Below are positions 8,566 to 23,215 of a stretch of 64,000 nucleotides of DNA, in pieces. This stretch comes from Palaemon carinicauda. Taxonomy: Eukaryota; Arthropoda; Malacostraca; Decapoda; Palaemonidae. Below the pieces are notes generated by a model that had not been told where the DNA came from, did not search any database, and worked only from the letters and a program-made list of their open reading frames with translations. Position 1 is the stretch's first letter. Every line of letters begins with the position of its first letter. The DNA lies in assembly GCF_036898095.1 (NCBI RefSeq), contig NC_090744.1, forward strand, positions 13,454,143 through 13,518,142. The letters run 5' to 3'. Position numbers and translations under genes: made by a program.

Positions 8566-11500
8566 GGTCCAACTACTTGGTCTTTCCTACTTAGCCCGTA
8601 CTTTATCCTATAATGTAGCCTTGTACCTCTACATCAAAGGATATTTCCTCCTCAAAACAAAGTTCTTTTTTCTTTTTTATCTTCCTTAGTCCAACTACTT
8701 GGTCCTTCTAACTGAGCCCGTACTTTATCCTATAATGTAGCCTTGTACCTCTACATCAAAGGATATTTCCTTCTCAAAACAAAGTTCTTTTTTCTTATTT
8801 ATCTTCTATTGTCCAACTATTTAGTCCTTCTATCTGAGTCCGTACTGTATCCTATAATGTAGCCTTGTACCTCTACATCAAAGGATATTTCCTCCTCAAA
8901 ACAAAGTTCTTTTTCTTTTTTATCTTCTATTGTCCAACTATTTAGTCCTTCTATCTGAGTCCGTACTTTATCCTATAATGTAGCCTTGTACCTCTACATC
9001 AAAGGATATTTCCTTCTCAAAACAAAGTTCTTTTTTCTTTTTTATCTTCTATTGTCCAACTATTTAGTCCTTCTATCTGAGTCCGTACTTTATCCTATAA
9101 TATAGCCTTGTACCTCTACATCAAAGGATATTTCCTTCTCAAAACAAAGTTCTTTTTTCTTTTTTATCTTCTATTGTCCAACTATTTAGTCCTTCTATCT
9201 GAGTCCGTACTTTATCCTATAATGTAGCCTTGTACCTCTACATCAAAGGATATTTCCTCCTCAAAACAAAGCTATTTTTTCTTTTTTATCTTCTATTGTC
9301 CAACTATTTGGTCCTTCTAACTGAGCCCGTACTTTATCCTATAATATAGCCTTGCACCTCTACATCAAAGGATATTTCCTTCTCAAAACAAAGTTCTTTT
9401 TTCTTTTTTATCTTCTATTGTCCAACTATTTAGTCTTTCTATCTGAGTCCGTACTTTATCCTATAATGTAGCCTTGTACCTCTACATCAAAGGATATTTC
9501 TTCCTCAAAACAGTTCTTTTTTCTTTTTTATCTTCTATTGTCCAACTATTTAGTCCTTCTATCTGAGTCCGTACTTTATCCTATAATGTAGCCTTGTACC
9601 TCTACATCAAAGGATATTTCCTCCTCAAAACAAAGTTCTTTTTTCTTTTTTATCTTCTATTGTCCAACTATTTAGTCCTTCTATCTGAGTCCGTAATTTA
9701 TCCTATAATGTAGCCTTGTACCTCTACATCAAAGGATATTTCCTCCTCAAAACAAAGTTCTTTTTTCTTTTTTATCTTCTATTGTCCAACTATTTGGTCC
9801 TTCTAACTGAGTCCGTACTTTATCCTATAATGTAGCCTTGTACCTCCACATCAAAGGATATTTCCTCCTCAAAACAAAGTTCTTTTTTCTTTTTTATCTT
9901 CTATTGTCCAACTATTTGGTCATTCTAACTGAGCCCGTACTTTATCCTATAATGTAGCCTTGTACCTCTACATCAAAGGATATTTCCTCCTCAAAACAAA
10001 GTTCTTTTTTCTTTTTTATCTTCTATTGTCCAACTATTTAGTCCTTTTATCTGAGTCCGTACTTTATCCTATAATGTAGCCTTGTACCTCTACATCAAAG
10101 GATATTTCCTCCTCAAAACAAAGTTCTTTTTTCTTTTTTATCTTCTATTGTCCAACTATTTAGTCCTTCTATCTGAGTCCGTAATTTATCCTATAATGTA
10201 GCCTTGTACCTCCACATCAAAGGATATTTCCTTCTCAAAACAAAGTTCTTTTTTCTTTTTTATCTTCTATTGTCCAACTATTTGGTCCTTCTAACTGAGT
10301 CCGTACTTTATCCTATAATGTAGCCTTGTACCTCTACATCAAAGGATATTTCCTCCTCAAAACAAAGTTCTTTTTTCTTTATTATCGTATATTGTCCAAC
10401 TATTTAGTCCTTCTATCTGAGTCTGTACTTTATCCTATAATGTAGCCTTGTACCTCTACATCAAAGGATATTCCCTCCTCAAAACAAAGTTCTTTTTTCT
10501 TTTTTATCTTCTATTGTCCAACTATTTAGTCCTTCTATCTGAGTCCGTACTTTATCCTATAATGTAGCCTTGTACCTCCACATCAAAGGATATTTCCTCC
10601 TCAAAACAAAGTTCTTTTTTCTTTTTTATCTTCTATTGTCCAACTATTTAGTCATTCTATCTGAGTCCGTAATTTATCCTATAATGTAGCCTTGTACCTC
10701 TACATCAAAGGATATTTCCTCCTCAAAACAAAGTTCTTTTTTCTTTTTTATCTTCTATTGTCCAACTATTTAGTCCTTCTATCTGAGTCCGTACTTTATC
10801 CTATAATGTAGCCGTGTACCTCCACATCAAAGGATATTTCCTCCTCAAAAAAAAATTCTTTTTTCTTTTTTATCTTCTATGTTCCAACTATTTAGTCCTT
10901 CTAACTGAATCCGTACTTTATCCTATAATGTAGCCTTGTACCTCCACATCAAAGGATATTTCCTCCTCAAAACAAAGTTCTTTTTTCTTTTTTATCTTCT
11001 ATTGTCCAACTATTTAGTCCTTCTATCTGAGTCCGTACTTTATCCTATAATGTAGCCTTGTACCTCTACATCAAAGGATATTTCCTCCTCAAAACAAAGT
11101 TCTTTTTTCTTTTTTATCTTCTATTGTCCAACTATTTAGTCCTTCTATCTGAGTCCGTACTTTATCCTATAATGTAGCCGTGTACCTCCACGTCAAAGGA
11201 TATTTCCTCCTCAAAAAAAAATTCTTTTATCTTTTTTATCTTCTATGTTCCAACTATTTAGTCCTTCTAACTGAATCCGTACTTTATCCTATAATGTAGC
11301 CTTGTACCTCTACATCAAAGGATATTTCCTCCTCAAAACAAAGTACTTTTTTCTTTTTTATCTTCTATTGTCCAAATATTTAGTCCTTCTATCTGAGTCC
11401 GTACTTTATCCTATAATGTAGCCTTGTACCTCTACATCAAAGGATATTTCCTCCTCAAAACAAAGTTCTTTTTTCTTTTTTATCTTCTCTTGTCCAACTA

Positions 11501-14500
11501 TTTAGTCCTTCTATCTGAGTCCGTACTTTATCCTATAATGTAGCCTTGTACCTCTACATCAAAGGATATTTCCTCCTCAAAACAAAGTTCTTTTTTCCTT
11601 TTTATCTTCTATTGTCCAAATATTTAGTCCTTCTATCTGAGTCCGTACTTTATCCTATAATGTAGCCTTGTACCTCTACATCAAAGGATATTTCCTCCTC
11701 AAAACAAAGTTCTTTTTTCTTTTTTATCTTCTATTGTCCAACTATTTAGTCCTTCTATCTGAGTCCGTACTTTATCCTATAATGTAGCCTTGTACCTCTA
11801 CATCAAAGGATATTTCCTCCTCAAAACAAAGTTCTTTTTTCTTTTTTATCTTCTATTGTCCAACTATTTAGTCCTTCTATCTGAGTCCGTACTTTATCCT
11901 ATAATGTAGCCTTGTACCTCTACATCAAAGGATATTTCCTCCTCAAAACAAAGTTCTTTTTTCTTTTTTATCTTCTATTGTCCAACTATTTAGTCCTTCT
12001 ATCTGAGTCCGTACTTTATCCTATAATGTAGCCTTGTACCTCTACATCAAAGGATATTTCCTCCTCAAAACAAAGTTCTTTTTTCTTTTTTATCTTCTAT
12101 GTTCCAACTATTTAGTCCTTCTAACTGAATCCGTACTTTATCCTATAATGTAGCCTTGTACCTCTACATCAAAGGATATTTCCTCCTCAAAACAAAGTTC
12201 TTTTTTTTTTATCTTCTATTGTCCAACTATTTAGTCCTTCTATCTGAGTCCGTACTTTATCCTATAATGTAGCCTTGTACCTCTACATCAAAGGATATTT
12301 CCTCCTCAAGACAAAGTTCTTTTTTCTTTTTTATCTTCTATTGTCCAACTATTTAGTCCTTCTATCTGAGTCCGTACTTTATCCTATAATGTAGCCTTGT
12401 ACCTCTACATCAAAGGATATTTCCTCCTCAAAACAAAGTTCTTTTTTTTTTATCTTCTATTGTCCAACTATTTAGTCCTTCTATCTGAGTCCGTACTTTA
12501 TCCTATAATGTAGCCTTGTACCTCTACATCAAAGGATATTTCCTCCTCAAAACAAAGTTCTTTTTTCTTTTTTATCTTCTCTTGTCCAACTATTTAGTCC
12601 TTCTATCTGAGTCCGTACTTTATCCTATAATGTAGCCTTGTACCTCTACATCAAAGGATATTTCCTCCTCAAAACAAAGTTCTTTTTTTTTTATCTTCTA
12701 TTGTCCAACTATTTAGTCCTTCTATCTGAGTCTGTACTTTATCCTATAATGTAGCCTTGTACCTCCACATCAAAGGATATTTCCTCCTCAAAACAAAGTT
12801 CTTTTTTCTTTATTATCGTATATTGTCCAACTATTTAGTCCTTCTATCTGAGTCCGTACTTTATCCTATAATGTAGCCTTGTACCTCTACATCAAAGGAT
12901 ATTTCCTTCTCAAAACAAAGTTCTTTTTTCTTTTTTATCTTCTATTGTCCAACTATTTGGTCCTTCTATCTGAGTCCGTACTTTATCCTATAATGTAGCC
13001 TTGTACCTCCACATCAAAGGATATTTCCTCCTCAAAACAAAGTTCTTTTTTCTTTATTATCGTATATTGTCCAACTATTTAGTCCTTCTATCTGAGTCCG
13101 TACTTTATCCTATAATGTAGCCTTGTACCTCTACATCAAAGGATATTTCCTTCTCAAAACAAAGTTCTTTTTTCTTTTTTATCTTCTCTTGTCCAACTAT
13201 TTAGTCCTTCTATCTGAGTCCGTACTTTATCCTATAATGTAGCCTTGTACATCTACATCAAAGGATATTTGCTCCTCAAAACAAAGTTCTTTTTTCTTTT
13301 TTATCTTCTATTGTCCAACTATTTAGTCCTTCCATCTGAGTCCGTACTTTATCCTATAATGTAGCCTTGTACCTCTACATCAAAGGATATTTCCTCCTCA
13401 AAACAAAGTTCTTTTTTTTTTTATCTTCTATTGTCCAACTATTTAGTCCTTCTATCTGAGTCCGTACTTTATCCTATAATGTAGCCTTGTACCTCCACAT
13501 CAAAGGATATTTCCTCCTCAAAACAAAGTTCTTTTTTCTTTATTATCGTATATTGTCCAACTATTTAGTCCTTCTATCTGAGTCCGTACTTTATCCTATA
13601 ATGTAGCCTTGTACCTCTACATCAAAGGATATTTCCTTCTCAAAACAAAGTTCTTTTTTCTTTTTTATCTTCTATTGTCCAACTATTTAGTCCTTCTATC
13701 TGAGTCCGTACTTTATCCTATAATGTAGCCTTGTACCTCTACATCAAAGGATATTTCCTCCTCAAAACAAAGTTCTTTTTTCTTTTTTATCTTCTATTGT
13801 CCAACTATTTAGTCCTTCTATCTGAGTCCGTACTTTATCCTATAATGTAGCCTTGTACCTCTACATCAAAGGATATTTCCTTCTCAAAACAAAGTTCTTT
13901 TTTCTTTTTTATCTTCTATTGTCCAACTATTTAGTCCTTCTATCTGAGTCCGTACTTTATCCTATAATGTAGCCTTGTACCTCCACATCAAAGGATATTT
14001 CCTCCTCAAAACAAAGTTCTTTTTTCTTTATTATCGTATATTGTCCAACTATTTAGTCCTTCTATCTGAGTCCGTACTTTATCCTATAATGTAGCCTTGT
14101 ACCTCTACATCAAAGGATATTTCCTTCTCAAAACAAAGTTCTTTTTTCTTTTTTATCTTCTCTTGTCCAACTATTTAGTCCTTCTATCTGAGTCCGTACT
14201 TTATCCTATAATGTAGCCTTGTACATCTACATCAAAGGATATTTGCTCCTCAAAACAAAGTTCTTTTTTCTTTTTTATCTTCTATTGTCCAACTATTTAG
14301 TCCTTCTATCTGAGTCCGTACTTTATCCTATAATGTAGCCTTGTACATCTACATCAAAGGATATTTGCTCCTCAAAACAAAGTTCTTTTTTCTTTTTTAT
14401 CTTCTATTGTCCAACTATTTAGTCCTTCTATCTGAGTCCGTACTTTATCCTATAATGTAGCCTTGTACCTCTACATCAAAGGATATTTCCTCCTCAAAAC

Positions 14501-16085
14501 AAAGTTCTTTTTTCTTTATTATCGTATATTGTCCAACTATTTAGTCCTTCTATCTGAGTCCGTACTTTATCCTATAATGTAGCCTTGTACCTCTACATCA
14601 AAGGATATTTCCTTCTCAAAACAAAGTTCTTTTTTCTTTTTTATCTTCTATTGTCCAACTATTTGGTCCTTCTAACTGAGTCCGTACTTTATCTTATAAT
14701 GTAGCATTGTACCTCTACATCAAAGGATATTTCCTCCTCAAAACAAAGTTCTTTTTTCTTTTTTATCTTCTATTGTCCAACTATTTGGTCCTTCTAACTG
14801 AGTCCGTACTTTATCCTATAATGTAGCCTTGTACCTCTACATCAAAGGATATTTCCTCCTCAAAACAAAGTTCTTTTTTCTTTTTTATCTTCTATTGTCC
14901 AACTATTTAGTCCTTCTATCTGAGTCTGTACTTTATCCTATAATGTAGCCTTGTACCTCCACATCAAAGGATATTTCCTCCTCAAAACAAAGTTCTTTTT
15001 TCTTTATTATCGTATATTGTCCAACTATTTAGTCCTTCTATCTGAGTCCGTACTTTATCCTATAATGTAGCCTTGTACCTCTACACCAAAGGATATTTCC
15101 TCCTCAAAACAAAGTTCTTTTTTCTTTTTTATCTTCAATTGTCCAACTATTTAGTCCTTCTATCTGAGTCAGTACTTTATCCTATAATATAGCCTTGTAC
15201 CTCTACATCAAAGGATATTTCCTCCTCAAAACAAAGTTCTTTTTTCTTTTTTTTATCTTCTATTGTCCAACTATTTAGTCCTTCTATCTGAGTCCGTACT
15301 TTATCCTATAATGTAGCCTTGTACCTCTACATCAAAGGATATTTCCTCCTCAAAACAAAGTTCTTTTTTCTTTATTATCTTCTATTGTCCAACTATTTGG
15401 TCCTTCTAACTGAGTCCGTACTTTATCCTATAATGAAGCCTTGTACCTCTACATCAAAGGATATTTCCTCCTCAAAACAAAGTTCTTTTTTCTTTATTAT
15501 CTTCTATTGTCCAACTATTTGGTCCTTCTAACTGAGTCCGTACTTTATCCTATAATGTAGCCTTGTACCTCTACATCAAAGGATATTTCCTCCACAAAAC
15601 AAAGTTCTTTTTCTTTATTATCTTCTATTGTCCAACTATTTGGTCCTTCTAACTGAGTCCGTACTTTATCCTATAATGTAGCCTTGTACCTCTACATCAA
15701 AGGATATTTCCTCCTCAAAACAAAGTTCTTTTTTCTTTATTATCTTCTATTGTCCAACTATTTAGTCCTTCTATCTGAGTCCGTACTTTATCCTATAATG
15801 TAGCCTTGTACCTCTACATCAAAGGATATTTCCTCCTCAAAACAAAGTTCTTTTTTCTTTTTTATCTTCTATTGTCCAACTATTTGGTCCTTCTAACTGA
15901 GTCCGTAATTTATCCTATAATGTAGCCTTGTACCTCTACATCAAAGGATATTTCCTCCTCAAAACAAAGTTCTTTTTTCTTTTTTATCTTCTATTGTCCA
16001 ACTATTTGGTCCTTCTATCTGAGTCTGTACTTTATCCTATAATGTAGCCTTGTACCTCTACATCAAAGGATATTTCCTCCTCAAA
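8566..16085. repeat. Satellite 1, subfamily B (122 bp monomer)
   Basis: The same monomer backbone as subfamily A but with ATAATGTAGCCTTGTACCTC, CTCAAAACAAAGTTC, a T-rich middle and TCTATTGTCCAACTATTTA. About 62 units. Variant units carrying TATTATCGTATATTG begin at 12811, 13055, 13541, 14029, 14518 and 15005. After the first step the spacing is 486-489 bases, so part of this stretch is a four-monomer higher-order repeat. Confidence 0.97.
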
Positions 16086-17300
16086 ACAAAGCTCTTTTTT
16101 TTTTCATCTTCCTTAGTCCAACTACTTGGTCCTTCCCACTGAGCTAGTACTTTATCCTATAATGTAGCCTTGTACCTCTACATCAAAGGATATTTCCTCA
16201 TCAAAACAAAGCTCCTCTTTTTTTATCTTCCTTAGTCCAACTACTTGGTCCTTCCCACTGAGCTAGTACTTTATCCTATAATGTAGCCTTGTACCTCTAC
16301 ATCAAAGGATATTTCCTCCTCAAAACAAAGTTCCTTTTTTTTTTTTCATCTTCCTTAGTCCAACTACTTGGTCCTTCTAACTGAACCCGTACTTTATCAC
16401 ATAATGTAGCCTTGTACCTCTACATCAAAGGATATTTCCTCCTCAAAACGAGATTCTATTTTTTTTTTTTTTATTGTCCAACTCCTTGGTCCTTCTAACT
16501 GAGCCCGTACTTTATCCTATAATGTTGCCTTGTACCTCTACATCAAAGGATATTTCCTCCTAAAAACATAGTTCCTTTTTTTTTCATCTTCCTTAGTCCA
16601 ACTACTTGGTCCTTCCCACTGAGCCCGTACTTTATCCTATAATGTAGCCTTGTACCTCTACATCAAAGGATATTTCCTCCTCAAAACATAGTTCCTTTTT
16701 TTTCATCTTCCTTAGTCCAACTACTTGGTCCTTCTAACTGAGCCCGTACTTTATCCTATAATGTAGCCTTGTACCTCTACATCAAAGGATATTTCCTCCT
16801 CAAAACGATATTCTATTTTTTTTTTTTTTTTTTTTTTTCGTATTGTCCAACTCCTTGGTCCTTCTAACTGAGCCAGTACTTTATCCTATAATGTAGCCTT
16901 TTACCTCTACATCAAAGGATATTTCCTCCTCAAAACAAAGTTCCTTTTTTTTCATCTTCCTTAGTCCAACTACTTGGTCCTTCTAACTGAGCCCGTACTT
17001 TATCCTATAATGTAGCCTTGTACCTCTACATCAAAGGATATTTCCTCCTCAAAACATTGTTCCTTTTTTTTCATCTTCCTTAGTCCAACTACTTGGTCCT
17101 TCTAACTGAGCCCGTACTTTATCCTATAATGTAGCCTTGTACCTCTACATCAAAGGATATTTCCTCCTCAAAACATAGTTCCTTTTTTTTCATCTTCCTT
17201 AGTCCAACTACTTGGTCCTTCTAACTGAGCCCGTACTTTATCCTATAATGCAGCCTTGTACCTCTACATCAAAGGATATTTCCTCCTCAAAACGAGATTC

Positions 17301-17344
<44 letters not shown>

Positions 17345-18960
17345 TCCAACTCTTTGGTCCTTCTAACTGAGCCAGTACTTTATCTTATAATGTAGCCTTG
17401 TACCTCTACATCAAAGGATATTTCCTCCTAAAAACATAGTTCCTTTTTTTTCATCTTCCTTAGTCCAACTACTTGGTCCTTCCCACTGAGCCCGTACTTT
17501 ATCCTATAATGTAGCCTTGTACCTCTACATCAAAGGATATTTCCTCCTCAAAACGAGATTCTATTTTTCTTTTTTTTTTTTTTTTTTTTTTTTTTGTCCA
17601 ACTCCTTGGTCCTTCTAACTGAGCCAGTACTTTATCCTATAATGTAGCCTTGTACATCTACATCAAAGGATATTTCCTCCACAAAACAAAGTTCTTTTTC
17701 TTTATTATCTTCTATTGTCCAACTATTTGGTCCTTCTAACTGAGTCCGTACTTTATCCTATAATGTAGCCTTGTACCTCTACACCAAAGGATATTTCCTC
17801 CTCAAAACAAAGTTCTTTTTTCTTTTTTATCTTCTATTGTCCAACTATTTACTCCTTCTATCTGAGTCAGTACTTTATCCTATAATGTAGCCTTGTACCT
17901 CTACATCAAAGGATATTTCCTCCTCAAAACAAAGTTCTTTTTTTCTTTTTTTTATCTTCTATTGTCCAACTATTTGGTCCTTCTATCTGAGTCCGTACTT
18001 TATCCTATAATGTAGCCTTGTACCTCTACATCAAAGGATATTTCCTCCTCAAAACAAAGTTCTTTTTTCTTTATTATCTTCTATTGTCCAACTATTTGGT
18101 CCTTTTAACTGAGTCCGTACTTTTATCCTATAATGTAGCCTTGTACCTCTACATCAAAGGATATTTCCTCCACAAAACAAAGTTCTTTTTCTTTATTATC
18201 TTCTATTGTCCAACTATTTGGTCCTTCTAACTGAGTCCGTACTTTATCCTATAATGTAGCCTTGTACCTCTACATCAAAGGATATTTCCTCCTCAAAACA
18301 AAGTTCTTTTTTCTTTTTTATCTTCTATTGTCCCAACTATTTGGTCCCTTCTATCTGAGTCTGTACTTTATCCTATAATGTAGCCTTGTACCTCTACATC
18401 AAAGGATATTTCCTCCTTAAAACAAAGCTTCTTTTTTTTTTATCTTCCTTAGTCCAACTACTTGGTCCTTCTAACTGAGCCAGTACTTTATCCTATAATG
18501 TAGCCTTGTACCTCTACATCAAAGGATATTTCCTCCTTAAAACAAAGCTTCTTTTTTTTTTATCTTCCTTAGTCCAACTACTTGGTCCTTCTAACTGAGC
18601 CAGTACTTTATCCTATAATGTAGCCTTGTACATCTACATCAAAGGATATTTCCTCCACAAAACAAAGTTCTTTTTCTTTATTATCTTCTATTGTCCAACT
18701 ATTTGGTCCTTCTAACTGAGTCCGTACTTTATCCTATAATGTAGCCTTGTACCTCTACATCAAAGGATATTTCCTCCTCAAAACAAAGTTCTTTTTTCTT
18801 TTTTATCTTCTATTGTCCAACTATTTGGTTCTTCTATCTGAGTCCGTACTTTATCCTATAATGTAGCCTTTTACCTCCACATCAAAGGATATTTCCTCCT
18901 CAAAACAAAGTTCTTCTTTTTTTTTTCTTTTTTTTAGTCCAACACCTTGGTCCTTCTAAC
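16086..18960. repeat. Satellite 1, subfamily C with expanded T tracts
   Basis: Units with CATCTTCCTTAGTCCAACTA and GAGCC(C/A)GTACTTTATCC. Several have their T-rich segment expanded into long poly-T (about 16449-16471, 16808-16838, 17291-17343 and 17565-17596). Subfamily B units are interspersed from about 17.69 kb. Poly-T tracts this long are prone to length errors in assembly. Confidence 0.95.
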
Positions 18961-21501
18961 TGAGGCAGTACTTTATCCTATAATGTAGCCTTGTACCTCT
19001 ACATCAAAGGATATTTCCTCCTCAAAACAAAGTACTTTTTTTTTTTAATCTTCTATTGTCCAACTATTTAGTCCTTCTATCTGAGTCCGTACTTTATCCT
19101 ATAATGTAGCCTTGTACCTCTACATCAAAGGATATATCCTCCTCAAAACAAAGTTCGTTTTTCTTTTTATCTTCTATTGTCCAACTATTTAGTCCTTCTA
19201 TCTGAGTCCGTACTTTATCCTATAATGTAGCCTTGTACCTCTACATCAAAGGATATTTCCTCCTCAAAACAAAGTTCTTTTTTCTTTTTTATCTTCTATT
19301 GTCCAACTATTTAGTCCTTCTATCTGAGTCCGTACTTTATCCTATAATGTAGCCTTGTACCTCTACATCAAAGGATATTTCCTCCTCAAAACAAAGTTCT
19401 TTTTTCTTTTTTATCTTCTATTGTCCAACTATTTAGTCCTTCTATCTGAGTCCGTACTTTATCCTATAATGTAGCCTTGTACCTCTACATCAAAGGATAT
19501 ATCCTCCTCAAAACAAAGTTCGTTTTTCTTTTTATCTTCTATTGTCCAACTATTTAGTCCTTCTATCTGAGTCCGTACTTTATCCTATAATGTAGCCTTG
19601 TACCTCTACATCAAAGGATATATCCTCCTCAAAACAAAGTTCGTTTTTCTTTTTATCTTCTATTGTCCAACTATTTAGTCCTTCTATCTGAGTCCGTACT
19701 TTATCCTATAATGTAGCCTTGTACCTCTACATCAAAGGATATTTCCTCCTCAAAACAAAGTTCTTTTTTCTTTTTTATCTTCTATTGTCCAACTATTTAG
19801 TCCTTCTATCTGAGTCCGTACTTTATCCTATAATGTAGCCTTGTACCTCTACATAAAAGGATATTTCCTCCTCAAAACAAAGTTCTTTTTTCTTTTTTAT
19901 CTTCTATTGTCCAACTATTTAGTCCTTCTATCTGAGTCCGTACTTTATCCTATAATGTAGCCTTGTACCTCTACATCAAAGGATATATCCTCCTCAAAAC
20001 AAAGTTCGTTTTTCTTTTTATCTTCTATTGTCCAACTATTTAGTCCTTCTATCTGAGTCCGTACTTTATCCTATAATGTAGCCTTGTACCTCTACATCAA
20101 AGGATATATCCTCCTCAAAACAAAGTTCGTTTTTCTTTTTATCTTCTATTGTCCAACTATTTAGTCCTTCTATCTGAGTCCGTACTTTATCCTATAATGT
20201 AGCCTTGTACCTCTACATCAAAGGATATTTCCTCCTCAAAACAAAGTTATTTTTTCTTTTTTATCTTCCATTGTCCAACTATTTAGTCCCTCTATCAGAG
20301 TCCGTACTTTATCCTATAATGTAGCCTTGTACCTCTACATCAAAGGATATTTCCTCCTCAAAACAAAGTTCTTTTTTCTTTTTTATCTTCTATTGTCCAA
20401 CTATTTAGTCCTTCTATCTGAGTCCGTACTTTATCCTATAATGTAGCCTTGTACCTTTACATCAAAGGATATTTCCTCCTCAAAACAAAGTTCTTTTTTC
20501 TTTTTTATCTTCTATTGTCCAACTATTTAGTCCTATCTGAGTCCGTACTTTATCCTATAATGTAGCCTTGTACCTCTACATCAAAGGATATTTCCTCCTC
20601 AAAACAAAGTTCTTTTTTCTTTATTATCTTCTATTGTCCAACTATTTTGTCCTTCTATCTGAGTCCGTACTTTATCCTATAATGTAGCCTTGTACCTTTA
20701 CATCAAAGGATATTTCCTCCTCAAAACAAAGTTCTTTTTTCTTTTTTATCTTCTATTGTCCAACTATTTAGTCCTTCTATCTGAGTCCGTACTTTATCCT
20801 ATAATGTAGCCTTGTACCTCTACATCAAAGGATATTTCCTCCTCAAAACAAAGTTCTTTTTTCTTTATTATCTTCTATTGTCCAACTATTTGGTCCTTCT
20901 AACTGAGTCCGTACTTTATCCTATAATGTAGCCTTGTACCTCTACATGAAAGGATATTTCCTCCTCAAAAAAAAAGTTCTTTTTTCTTTTTTATCTTCTA
21001 TTGTCCAACTATTTGGTCCTTCTAACTGAGTCCGTACTTTATCCTATAATGTAGCCTGGTACCTCTACATCAAAGGATATTTCCTCCTCAAAACAAAGTT
21101 CTTTTTTCTTTTTTATCTTCTATTGTCCAACTATTTAGTCCTTCTATCTGAGTCCGTACATTTTCCTATAATGTAGCCTTGTACCTCTACATCAAAGGAT
21201 ATTTCCTCCTCAAAACAAAGTTATTTTTTCTTTTTTATCTTCTGTTGTCCAACTATTTAGTCCTTCTATCTGAGTCCGTACTTTATCCTATAATGTAGCC
21301 TTGTACCTCTACATCAAAGGATATTTCCTCCTCAAAACAAAGGTATTTTTTCTTTTTTATCTTCTATTGTCCAACTATTTAGTCCTTCTATCTGAGTCCG
21401 TACTTTATCATATAATGTAGCCTTGTACCTCTACATCAAAGGATATTTCCTTCTCAAAACAAAGTTCTTTTTTCTTTCTTATCTTCTATTGTCCAACAAT
21501 T
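18961..21501. repeat. Satellite 1, subfamily B again, with 3+1 variant pattern
   Basis: 122-bp units. A variant with GATATATCCTCC plus AAGTTCGTTTTTC starts at 19131, 19496, 19617, 19982 and 20103, i.e. spacings of 365, 121, 365 and 121. That is a repeating four-monomer block of about 486 bases. The array is cut by the assembly gap at 21502. Confidence 0.96.
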
Positions 21502-22001
21502 NNNNNNNNNNNNNNNNNNNNNNNNNNNNNNNNNNNNNNNNNNNNNNNNNNNNNNNNNNNNNNNNNNNNNNNNNNNNNNNNNNNNNNNNNNNNNNNNNNN
21601 NNNNNNNNNNNNNNNNNNNNNNNNNNNNNNNNNNNNNNNNNNNNNNNNNNNNNNNNNNNNNNNNNNNNNNNNNNNNNNNNNNNNNNNNNNNNNNNNNNNN
21701 NNNNNNNNNNNNNNNNNNNNNNNNNNNNNNNNNNNNNNNNNNNNNNNNNNNNNNNNNNNNNNNNNNNNNNNNNNNNNNNNNNNNNNNNNNNNNNNNNNNN
21801 NNNNNNNNNNNNNNNNNNNNNNNNNNNNNNNNNNNNNNNNNNNNNNNNNNNNNNNNNNNNNNNNNNNNNNNNNNNNNNNNNNNNNNNNNNNNNNNNNNNN
21901 NNNNNNNNNNNNNNNNNNNNNNNNNNNNNNNNNNNNNNNNNNNNNNNNNNNNNNNNNNNNNNNNNNNNNNNNNNNNNNNNNNNNNNNNNNNNNNNNNNNN
22001 N
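21502..22001. other. Assembly gap, exactly 500 N
   Basis: A run of 500 undetermined bases separates satellite 1 from satellite 2. A round number usually marks a scaffolding join of unknown true length. Frames that read through it are meaningless. Confidence 1.
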
Positions 22002-23156
22002 CCTACTTGAAAAAGACAACGCAGACGAAGACGACGCACACGAAGACGATGAAGACGAAGACCACGAAGACGACGGAGACGAATACGAAGGTTCTATCAT
22101 TTTTTGAAAATAGGGCTCCCAGGTTTCATTTTTTTAAAAATAAGGGTGTTTGCATCCGTTCATATCGTCTCTCTGTTCCTTCCTCTGCCTACTTAAAAAA
22201 GACGACGCAGACGAAGACGATGCACACGAAGACGATGAAGACGAAGACCACGAAGACAACGGAGACGATGACGAAGGTTCTATCATTTTTTGAAAATAGG
22301 GCTCCCCAGGTTTCATTTTTTTTAAAAATAAGGGTGTTTGCATCCGTTCTTATCGTGTCTCTGTCCCTTCCTCTGCCTACTTGAAAAAGACGACGCAGAC
22401 GAAGACGACGCACACGAAGACGATGAAGACGAAGACCACGAAGACGACGGAGACGATGACGAAGGTTCTATAATTTTTTGAAAATAGGGCTCCCCAGGTT
22501 TCATTTTTTTCAAAATAAGGGTGTTTGCATTCGTTCATATCGTGTCTCTGTCCCTTCCTCTGCCTACTTGAAAAAGACGACGCAGACGAAGACGACGCAC
22601 ACGAAGACGATGAAGACGAAGACCACGAAGACGACGGAGACGATGACGAAGGTTCTATCATTTTTTGAAAATAGGGCTCCCCAGGTTTCATTTTTTTAAA
22701 AATAAGGGTGTTTGCATCCGTTCATATCGTCTCTCTGTCCCTTCCTCTGCCTACTTGAAAAAGACGACGCAGACGAAGACGACGCACACGAAGACGATGA
22801 AGACGAAGACCACGAAGACGACGGAGACAATGACGAAGGTTCTATCATTTTTTGAAAATAGGGCTCCCCAGGTTTCATTTTTTTAAAAATAAGGGTGTTT
22901 GCATCCGTTCATATCGTCTCTCTGTCCCTTCCTCTGCCTACTTGAAAAAGACGACGCAGACGAAGACGACGCACACGAAGACGATGAAGACGAAGACCAC
23001 GAAGACAACGGAGACGATGACGAAGGTTCTATCATTTTTTGAAAATAGGGCTCCCCAGGTTTCATTTTTTTCAAAATAAGGGTGTTTGCATTCGTTCAAA
23101 TCGTCTCTCTGTCCCTTCCCCTGCCTACTGGAAGAAATTCCTAGCTATCCAATTTC

Positions 23157-23215
<59 letters not shown>

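Noticed and set aside
21423..22100. Open frames spanning the undetermined bases
   Set aside because: They read through 500 N and carry no information.
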